A DNA stretch of 64,000 bases from assembly GCA_021229015.1 (NCBI GenBank), contig CM037789.1:43514377-43578376 (forward strand), written 5' to 3'. The DNA comes from Solen grandis. Lineage: Eukaryota > Mollusca > Bivalvia > Adapedonta > Solenidae. Position numbers and translations under genes: made by a program. Position 1 is the first letter of the stretch. Every line of letters starts with the position of its first letter. Below are positions 55,466 to 64,000 of this stretch, one piece after another. The notes under the pieces were generated by a model. It was not told the DNA's origin, searched no databases, and saw only the letters and a program-made list of their open reading frames with translations.

Positions 55466-57034
55466 AAGCAATTAAGGTTAATTATAGCTGGTTACATACC
55501 CCTTTGCCAATTCACAATTTGTCCTTGAGTTCACAGTCCTGACAGAAAACAAAATGCTGTTCTTGATAAAAACCAATGACAATATAAATACTTGAGAATT
55601 GAATACACTCTGACAGATCCATGTTGTGTGCCAAGTATAAACAGGTGAGAAAATGTGAAGCCAAATAGGGACTCACACTGGAGACGCAAGTACTGAGCTA
55701 CCAGACTACTTAAAAAAATATCTCACCAATAACTGTTACTTATTCATTGGCCGTTACATTTTATTGGAATATCTGGTAACATTTTATTAAAAACTTTCAC
55801 AAAAATTTGTCTCAAAATCTATCACAGCTAGGTAAAACTGTCTTGCCTAGTAAAAATACAACCAAAGCACACATGCAAAGGTCTTTTGAACTCTTTCAGC
55901 ACAAGATGTCTTATTCATCTATGGTGGTTTTTCTGACTGAATGTTAACCTCTTTTACTCAAAAGATATGTGAATTGAATGAAAAATTAATAACTCAAAAG
56001 CAAACTTATAGTCTACGGAAAATGTTTATGAATAGATGAAAGGAAATAAAATGATTACTATTTGTTTGATGGGTTTAATATCCCACTGACAGTATTTCTG
56101 TAATTTGGAAACTATGCCTACTTGAGACATTATATAGTGCAGTATCATGCCACAGACGTCAAAGACCTAAAAGCTAAATGTTATTATAGGTATTAAATAA
56201 TTTGCAGTGGAAGACACTGGCCAAGTAATGATTAAGATAAAATAAAAGTGAACATATACAACATCTTTGATCTTTTAAATTTATAAGGTATAATATCAGG
56301 TCTCTGTAAAGTCCCTATGCAATCTGCATTATTATCTCCAACTGATTAAGCCTAACTGAACTGCAGCACTAGCACCGATCCACTTCCATGAAGATTGTGT
56401 TTTTCTTTGTGTCAGTATCAAACAATGTTCTTAGATGCAAATATATTTTAAATAACAATGTTTGAATAATGGTTTTCTGCTTTGAACTAATCAAATCTTA
56501 TCAGCGACAAAGACATGTTGCTGATTGTAGATCTCTGAAAAACGTATAATGAAAAGTCACTAGTTTTCGCGAAAAACAGAATCATGCCTTTTTCCGCCTC
56601 GGAAAAAACAAAATCATTCAACTTATGTTTCTTAAATTGATCCGATTCCTTTTCAAATTTTCCGAAATTTTCTAAATTTCATTTTCTCATTCAAATAAAA
56701 AAATGATGATAACAAACCTCAAGAAAAGTATATCAAGCGCCTATAATAGGTCAGATTACACCAACTGTATTTTCACTTTCACGTGGTCCCTTTCACGTGC
56801 ATATTTCACCGATCAAAATTAATGTAGATCTAGTCTGGTTCCCGACTTCCTATGATATATTAAGTAATAAGGGGAAGGTACTCCAGCCTAATGTAGATCA
56901 TAACCAGTAGGAGTTAATTGATTAATGAAAGCAGTACTGATGTTTAAATGAAATAATTTAACCCCCTCCCCCCCCAAAAAAAAACAACAAACAAAAACAA
57001 AAACAAACAACAACATTGAATCCCCACTTTCGAA
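55466..57034. promoter_or_regulatory. TGS1 upstream region (putative promoter not pinpointed)
   Basis: Contains a copy of the TTTAATATCCC repeat (56062-56165). Two CACGTG boxes sit at 56780-56785 and 56794-56799 within TTTCACGTG contexts, about 1.5 kb upstream of the start codon. No TATA-type element or untranslated exon can be fixed from sequence alone. Confidence 0.3.
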
Positions 57035-57290
57035 TGCCAAGGCAACACTGGAGGATTCAAGAGGAGCGGGGGCGCTCCCGGCGTGCTCCCCTCTTAAATT
57101 CCCCGACCATTAATAAATGTAGACACCCCCCCCCCCCCCTCCCCACCCCAAACTCACAAGAATGCACTATTTTACTGTTTTGAATTAAAAAATCCGCAGG
57201 GGAGTTCCCCCGGGTCCCTAGTTCAGCTGGAACTACACCCTTATCACGGTTCTGGCAAAGCGGTATTTTTGTATAATATAGCGCCACCTA
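57035..57290 (-). repeat. Dispersed repeat family D, minus strand
   Basis: Reverse complement of 40685-40990: CGCTCCCGGCGTGCTCCCCT, AAATTCCCCGACCATTAATA, C run, CCGGGTCCCTAGTTCAGCTG, GGTTCTGGCAAAGCGG. Confidence 0.68.
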
Positions 57291-57394
57291 ACCTGAACTA
57301 CTGGACCATGTCAATCCCTAGTGACGTATCTAAACAATTTTAGCGTAACCTTTGCCATGTTTTTTTATTTATTTTTTTTTTTTTATTTTTTTTT

Positions 57395-57610
57395 ATACCT
57401 CCGCCAAACGAATTTTCTTTTTTTGGGGGGTGGGTGGGAGGTGTATGTGATCAGTCAGTCCGTTGGATTTTTTTGTCCGGAACATTGCTTGAAAAGTATT
57501 CAAGAAATTGACTTCAAACTAAAAATATGAGACAAATTGCGGCTAGGAAAAGTGCAGTGCCCAAGAACTGTAACTCTATTTGAAACCATATTAATTATCT
57601 CCCTGTGTTT
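57395..57610 (+). repeat. Dispersed repeat related to the 6790 and 30783 families
   Basis: TACCTCCGCCAAACG, GGTGTATGTGATCAGTCAGT, TTTGTCCGGAACATTGCTTG, AAAGTGCAGTGCCCAAGAAC. Preceded by a T-rich tract. Confidence 0.55.
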
Positions 57611-57723
57611 ATTTTTTCAGCTTGTGTATTGCGGTTTGTTTCATGTACCATACAGCAAGTAAATACAAGCAATGCCTATGCTCCTCCTGTATTCTGGCTT
57701 CTCCTGTATCAAAGCGTTTTGCT

Positions 57724-57752
57724 GGGGGGGGGGGGGGGGGGGGGGGGGGGGG
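57724..57752 (+). repeat. Homopolymer of 29 G
   Basis: Uninterrupted G run. The length is probably inexact in the assembly. Confidence 0.9.
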
Positions 57753-59530
57753 ATTAATCATCTTCAGTGATAGTTCTAGCTTTTATTTATTTACTCTCAG
57801 TTCATGTACATATCAGAACATTAGATTAATACAAAATTGTATATAAATTGATGTTGATCAATATCGAATTCAACAGCTTTTATGAATTATTTTAAATACG
57901 ACAATACATTGTTGATATATATCTAGACCATTTAAGGTAAAAAAAAAAAACTATTACCCCAAAAGTTACACTGATCAAAAACATATTTTATCATAGGCCT
58001 TTGCACTGACAGAGATGTAAATACCTAGATTTAATGTATCTTCGTGGCACTGATTAGGAGAAATAAATATGTCAGTTGATCTATAAATCCAGGTTTTAGG
58101 AGGAATCAAATAAATTTCATGATATGAGGTTTTCACTAATGTGGGAACTGTGTATTATAGATTTTGCATCGCAAAGACCACAAAAAAAAACACATGAATA
58201 TAAGCATTGCAACTTAATATTCTGAGCAGTAATGTTATATGCTATATAGAAACCCAGGTAAACATTCTAATTTGCTTGTAGCTGACCTTAAATCTCAGTA
58301 GTGTAAACGCTTTTGATATTGCTTGATTTTGATTGGCCGTTTCATTTTGCACGACCTTTCACCTTGCATATGTACATAATTATACCTTCGAAGTGACATG
58401 GATGAGTCCGTGAGTGATTAAATATTAACTTTATGGCAAATATGGACGGATTTTTAACATACAGGAAAGGTATCAGTATCTTATATGTTCATTCATGAAA
58501 GAATAGTCCTTAAATTGGCCACGAATTGCAGAAATAAGGAGAAATTGTAAATGAAATATATTTCCAAGACATATTTGTAAACATTTAATTTGGATATCAC
58601 TGCTATGAGGTCCTTACTCATAATTTTCGACTTGCTTCGTCACTTTGCATCATTTATATGACGAAATGTTTTCTTTGCAGTAACCTTGCTGTCACATTTT
58701 GACGAAGAAGTTGCATTCATATGACGCCTTATTTGAATTTTCTTTCAGCCATTGACATAATCACTATTCATTGTCATTTGATCATCTCATGCTTCATATG
58801 TCAGCCACTTTTTTTAGAGCCATATCTTATTTCTAAACAAGGAGATTTTGGTTATCATTGATGAAAAGTATGTTGTTATAGACCTAAAAATCCTTTAAAG
58901 TGGAAGTTCATGCTAGTAAATACCTGTAAAGATTCTATGCTAATATCGTATACATTACATCATCATATACATTATTCAATTTATCTATCTCTTGTATAAT
59001 TGTCAGCTCTTCTTCTGAGAGTTTTAGGCATCAGAGGTGCATGTTGGCATTTTTCATAAGTGCAGGGTAAAAAATGGATCAGGTGCATGGAGTCAGCATA
59101 AGTTTGAATGAGAATTTGAGTAAAATTTGAATGTTTAGCAATCAGTATATTGAACAGGTGACATTCTGTGACATGACATCCAGATTACTTATAAACACCG
59201 TTATAATTTTATTTTATTGCTAAGACAAATGATCAATATCTTAAGATGAAATAATTGTTAATATCATAAATTTTAGATATGTATATTCAGGGTCCTCATA
59301 CATGAATTTTGGGACCAAAATTCAGACCCTACTTTGGCACCCTACTTTTCTGCACGCTCGGCACAATATTGATGATTGAGAAATCTACATTGATGTTCAT
59401 TGAGCTATCATAGTTGGCACTAAGAAAAAAGTAGAGGTAAAAAGAGAAAATTGTTGGAAATACAGAGAAATAATATAAGCAAGATAATTTATGGTTAAAA
59501 GCAAAGAATAGAAAAAAATCTGAATGTCCA
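57753..59530. other. AT-rich intergenic stretch
   Basis: No gene, RNA or repeat structure that I can support. Confidence 0.4.
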
Positions 59531-59532
59531 TC

Positions 59533-59848
59533 CAGGGGTTTACTTAAGGATTTGACTTTCACTTGTCCAGGGGGCAAGTTACTTTGAATATCTACTAGCC
59601 CCCAGTGAAAACAGGTTGCCCAATCTTGAAGTTATTTGGTGTTTGTTAATGTTAATGTTGAAAACTAAATATGTGCAATATTAATAGATGAATTTTAGTT
59701 ACTATGTATCAAACACAATTTGCAAGTATTTTACCCCTGCAGGATAGCTTACTTAAAAGGATACCAAAGAGTGACTTTCAGTTGTTTAAAAATATTCCCG
59801 CGTTTTAACCCGGCCGGGCAAGTGGGGCCATTAAAAAACCCGCCATCG
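59533..59848 (-). mobile_element. CAGGGG-ended TIR element, first copy (inverted relative to 60688)
   Basis: Starts CAGGGGTTTACTTAAGGATT. The interior ATGTATCAAACACAATTTGC and GTTTTAACCCGGCCGGGCAA is the reverse complement of parts of 60688-61030. The far end has degraded into AAAAACCCGCC and a C run. A small duplicated module (GGATACCAAAGAGTGACTTT) occurs at 59759 and again at 59969. Confidence 0.6.
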
Positions 59849-60687
59849 CCCCCCCCCCCCCCCCCCCACACACACACAGAGCTGTATTTGTACTGTCAGG
59901 TCAAGACAATTCCAGCTTTTATGAATGCTTAATTTGGTAGATAAGGTACATGGATAGCTTACTCTAAAAGGATACCAAAGAGTGACTTTCAGTTGCTGGT
60001 ACATTTTTGTTCTAATGTGGTAAATACATTGGAAGAAACTGAACTTATAAAAGCTCAAATTAAGAAGAGTAAGGTTGAGAACCTAGTATTATGTAAAACT
60101 TGTCCTGGAAACAGATGAAGTGACATAATTGTCCTCTTTCATTATGATGGTTAAAAATTGATTAACAATATTGAAGAGCATGCAGAGCTTTTGCCTACAT
60201 CACAGAAAAATGTATTTTTTTTTTATTATTATTTTTTTATTATTGTGGTTGTGAAAGTAGAATAAGCAAATATATAAAGATGGGTTTTGTTTAAGTTCTT
60301 TTTTTGTCACTTTCATTAGTACTGTATATGTATGTCATCTTTAGCAGGTAGATCCCCTGATCCCATAGTTGAAAATCTCTCCAGACAGGATCAAAGGTCT
60401 CTACAAGTAAAGTTTGGAACCTGATGTAATCATATATATAATGATATATGTATGTATGTTGTGTTTGTATGATAGCAAACAGATGATTTCAACAAGTAAT
60501 CTGTACTTAGATTTTCCTCATCTTTCTAAATCTTCCTTTGGAGTAAATAACAACAATGTTAAGACTGTAGAACAGATCATTAGTTCTAAGCCCATATATT
60601 AATCATTTATGTACATGTATTAACAGTAGATATATGTAACTGCTGATTTTAAAGAAATTGACTGTGATTTTTCTCTGACATCAACCC

Positions 60688-61030
60688 CAGGGGTTTTCTT
60701 AAGTGGATGCCCGCTTGCCCATGCCGGGTTAAAATAACTGCGGGCAAGTGATTTTCAAAGAAGATAGCCCAGCGGGCATGTTTATTTATGTAAATGAAAT
60801 CTTTCGTTTTTTTTTATTTTCTAAAGTATATCAAGGGTGAATTGCTTGCAAATTGTGTTTGATACATAGTAACTAAACTTCACCTTAATATTACACATAT
60901 CTAATTTTAAACATCAACAAACACCAACTAACTTTAAAGATCAGGCAACCTGTTGTCACCTGGGGTAGTAGATGTTCAAAGTAACTTGCCCCCTGGACAT
61001 GTGAAAGTCAAATCCTTAAGTAAACCCCTG
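60688..61030 (+). mobile_element. CAGGGG-ended TIR element (343 bp) with CAACCC flanks
   Basis: CAGGGGTTTTCTTAAG at the left and CTTAAGTAAACCCCTG at the right are inverted repeats with one mismatch. CAACCC lies immediately outside both ends (60682-60687 and 61031-61036). The ends resemble hAT-type MITEs, though a full 8-bp duplication is not visible. GC-rich GCGGGCAAG motifs lie near the left end. Confidence 0.65.
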
Positions 61031-61036
61031 CAACCC

Positions 61037-62929
61037 ATCTATTATAATTATGTTTTCATTGTCAGAAGTTACTCATTCAGAGTTTACTTAAAGATTAATT
61101 GTGCATTGCTTCATTGATAAAAGTTTACTGGTACCTTCTTTTGCATTTAAATGTTTCATTCTTAAATGATCATGTAACCATGTTCAGACAGTCAGTTTCA
61201 ATGAAAAATACAGAAGGCTAGGTATATGATGATGTTATAAAAAATCAAGAAAAGGTTCAGGATGTCTATGTATTCAGGTGTAGCAATACGTATCTTGTGT
61301 CTGAAGGTGCTTTGCATAATTTGGCCCAAATGATAATTAATTTAAAGACAATCATCTTCATTGTATACATATTAAACCATGCCTTAGGAGAAGTTTTGTA
61401 CATTTGTATTAAAGATAATCCCATTAATTATTAAAGTGATTAAACTGCATACCGGTATATGAAAAACCTGTCAGATATTCATAATTGGGTGTTTTTATCT
61501 GCATATATGATTAGCGGCTGTGTAGATACATTCATTATCAGTTCGATAGGACCTGAGTCCAGGGAAGCATTCTTTTATAGCTGAGTTAAACAGTCCAAGT
61601 ACATACCTGCTGTCATTAGAATCATTTTTATAAGCACGGCAGTATGTTGTTACAGGTTCATAACAGATTTAGCATTAGAATTTTTTTATAATGCAATAAC
61701 AGGGATGTTAAAGTCCTAGGCTGTATATTTGTATATTTTTTATGTTTAACTCTTGCAAATTGAGGAGGATTTAAAGATCCATACCCTTCAAATTTGAAAT
61801 TTTCTTGCCAAGATATTAGGAATTGGGAAAGATCGTCCATCAATTTAATAGCCATTGCTATGTATGCCTATGTATGCATCGAAAAAAAACAACATCCAAG
61901 TTGTCTTTTTTTGCCAAATTAAATAAAGTTTTATGTGAAGATTCATTGAGAGTTTTAATATTCAATTGAGAAAAATATCTCAGTTTTGGCATTGGAAGTA
62001 GCTATAAAAGTTGTTGAAAAGTATTCTTGATATATCATGGTTAGTCAATGGTCCCTTGGGGTTGGGGAGAACCTGTCTTATTAGTGGTCAGTAAAGGTAA
62101 CAAGGAAACTGGCTGTTCAGCATGGAAGGTCTCATTTTATTAAGTCTTAAAGCTAGCTGCTTTAAATGGACTGACTGTTCAATACAGGTGACAGCTGGTA
62201 CAGGTTTAACTGTAAATTTGTTTCAACATTAGGTCCACTTCTCTGCACGTTTCACTGGGTTGATTTACATTTTACTGAACAAATGAAACATCCTAATTTT
62301 TTGAAGCATAATGGAAGTGACTGGTCTAATTAACTTATTTTTTGGTGGAATGATGCCAATTTCTTGGATTGTGTTCTTTGTTCTAAAGGCCACAGTCAGG
62401 AAGTGGAGTTATATTATGTAATATATTAATTTAAAAAATACCGCAATTATTATCTGAAACTGAATTTTGTATGTTGTAGATCTGAATGCTGGATATATAT
62501 ATTGCAGAAATGCCATATGGCATAAACATTTCATTTTATAATGTTTTGATCTCTTCATCGAGGAACAGATAAGAGTGATTTATTGCAAATATTACCCTGC
62601 CATTTTAATTCAATTGAATAACTGGCATAAAATGCAGTGTCTTATGTAAAATTATTATATAGTGAGTAGTAAATCTGCTAATATTTTTTAAAAATCACAG
62701 AAGGCACTCCGTTTAGAAAAATATAAAATCCTTTAAATGTAGGAGTGGTTGACATATCAAATATAAGCAGTATAGTAGTACTGTAAATGGTATCTTGCAA
62801 GATACCGGTGTATTTTTTTTTATGCAATTCTTACATAATTAATTTGATCTCGCTGATTTTAAATGAGTTTTGTTACAGCGACGATGTGTCATCACAGGTG
62901 TATAATATACAACCTCTGAAAACTGCGAC
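61037..62929. other. AT-rich intergenic stretch
   Basis: No supported gene or structured repeat. Confidence 0.4.
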
Positions 62930-63005
62930 AGTAGTTGACTCTTTGGCTCAGTGGTTAGAATTTGGACTTACACACCAGCGGACCAGGTTTGATCCTGGGC
63001 CGGGT
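62930..63005 (+). repeat. tRNA-derived SINE head
   Basis: TTTGGCTCAGTGGTTAGAAT (box A) and CCAGGTTTGATCCTGG (box B) about 40 bases apart. The T-arm is near perfect. The best tRNA-like match in the window, but the acceptor stem does not pair, so it is not called as a tRNA gene. Confidence 0.6.
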
Positions 63006-63656
63006 GAGTTTGTTATAGTTACCATGGGTATCCAATTATTTTGGTTGATGGAAAATAATTGGATATTTGACCATTTTTAATTGAGTATTTATGCAGTACT
63101 CTGTTTTTCTGTTCCTTTGTACTGTTAGATATAACATAAGATATGACCTCCATTTTGCTTATTAAAATTTGATCCCCTTAGAAAGATCATTTCATCCCAA
63201 GAACTTGGACCATTGACAAGAGTGTGTATGTTGCAGACCTCTAGACAAGATGTAATGAAATCATTCTGCACCTAGACAGAAGGGCTGCAGTTGAGGAGTA
63301 GATGAGCTTGAGTGTTTACTGATAATGTTTACAGATCTGTTGGCTCATGAAAGGGGGAGATAACAGTCATTGGCTCTGTAACTTGTGTTGTTAGGCCATC
63401 AGCTGGTGGAAGTCAGGTGGTTATGTGGATTTCTATTGCTTTAAACTTATTTAAGTTTATTTGTTTTATGTAGAATGGGAACCTGAGGGTTCTTAGTTTC
63501 CGGTTCAATCAGAAACTGTACAAATGATACACAATACCTCTGGATGGTTCTCTTAGCTTCAGGTTTGATCAGTATCAATGAAAATTCCTTGGCTGAATGG
63601 GGTGACTGAACCCACTATTTGCAGGTCTGCGACCATGCACAAATAATACAAGTCTC

Positions 63657-63856
63657 ATAACCCTTACCCTGCTGGAACCGTAAGTGCTAACCTTTGCCAC
63701 CTGTAAAGAGCCAGGCCAGCCTGCACAGGCCTGGCTCTTTACTGTTGGCTGACCAACTTCAAGTTTTCATCTTGTTATCCCTAAAATTGATAATTGACAG
63801 TTCCAAAAAAGATACCGGCTAAGTCCATTTGAGAAATTCAGCAGGTTAAGGGTTAA
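63657..63856. mobile_element. TTAA-type palindromic MITE, family E, opposite orientation
   Basis: ATAACCCTTACCCTGCTGGA at the left, CAGCAGGTTAAGGGTTAA at the right. It is a reverse complement of 44574-44785, with a shorter central hairpin loop. Confidence 0.75.
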
Positions 63857-64000
63857 TAATGCACATTCCATTTTTAATCGCAAAATGCTTGATAATCTGT
63901 ATGAATAACCACAATATCTGAAGATTCACGGTGATGTAAATCCCTGCTTTCCAAAATGTAGTCACAGCTATACTGGAATCTTGAACATTAATAAAAAAAA

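Noticed and set aside
55286..55471. 61-codon minus-strand frame near the TGS1 start
   Set aside because: It is the translation of a tRNA-derived SINE.
62930..63005. Functional tRNA gene
   Set aside because: Boxes A and B are good but the acceptor stem does not pair and similar heads recur across the window, which fits a SINE.

Overview
The window is animal nuclear DNA, most likely from a bivalve mollusc (probably a heterodont clam or mussel; the species cannot be told from here). It is AT-rich and intron-rich, and packed with short non-autonomous transposons, tRNA-derived SINEs and minisatellites of a kind familiar from bivalve assemblies. Two runs of exactly 100 N (18118-18217 and 40453-40552) mark scaffold joins of unknown true size. 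There is no bacterial, organellar or CRISPR content.

One cellular gene can be assembled with confidence: trimethylguanosine synthase 1 (TGS1), on the minus strand from a start codon at 55259 down to 45306. Nine coding exons join with consistent GT-AG borders and codon phases. They carry the conserved N-terminal block, the tryptophan-rich motifs, the RLFSRFDDGIK block, and methyltransferase motifs [15 protein letters not shown] and SPPWGGP. Exons 2 and 7 each contain a net +1/-2 frame break, and the last coding exon(s) were not found. The locus is therefore either damaged or, more likely, carries uncorrected consensus errors and a gap.

Two DIRS-type (tyrosine-recombinase) retrotransposon remnants are present. 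One enters from the left edge on the plus strand (1-1728). The other is on the minus strand (37462-40021), decayed and truncated. Both end in the same unusual arrangement of split inverted repeats.

Layout: 1-2.1 kb DIRS end and a minisatellite; 4.3-5.9 kb two tandem arrays; 6.5-11.7 kb decayed Helentron-like elements; 14-21 kb further elements, a TIR element, a G-rich array and gap 1; 22-23 kb two doubtful small reading frames; 23.3-26 kb a 19-bp minisatellite in two blocks; 26.2-36.2 kb a pogo-like element, a tiny palindromic insertion and several Helentron-like elements; 37.4-40 kb the second DIRS; gap 2; 40.7-45 kb repeats; 45.3-55.3 kb TGS1 with TTAA-bounded palindromic MITEs in its introns; 55.3-64 kb TGS1 upstream region, a paired CAGGGG-ended element, a 29-G run and a SINE.

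The most interesting structural signal is that three unrelated short element families share one architecture: a 5' terminal motif, its complement just inside the 3' end, then a hairpin and a short tail. This is the layout of Helentron/Helitron2-type rolling-circle transposons. The best copy of one family carries internal tandem monomers of about 163 bp.
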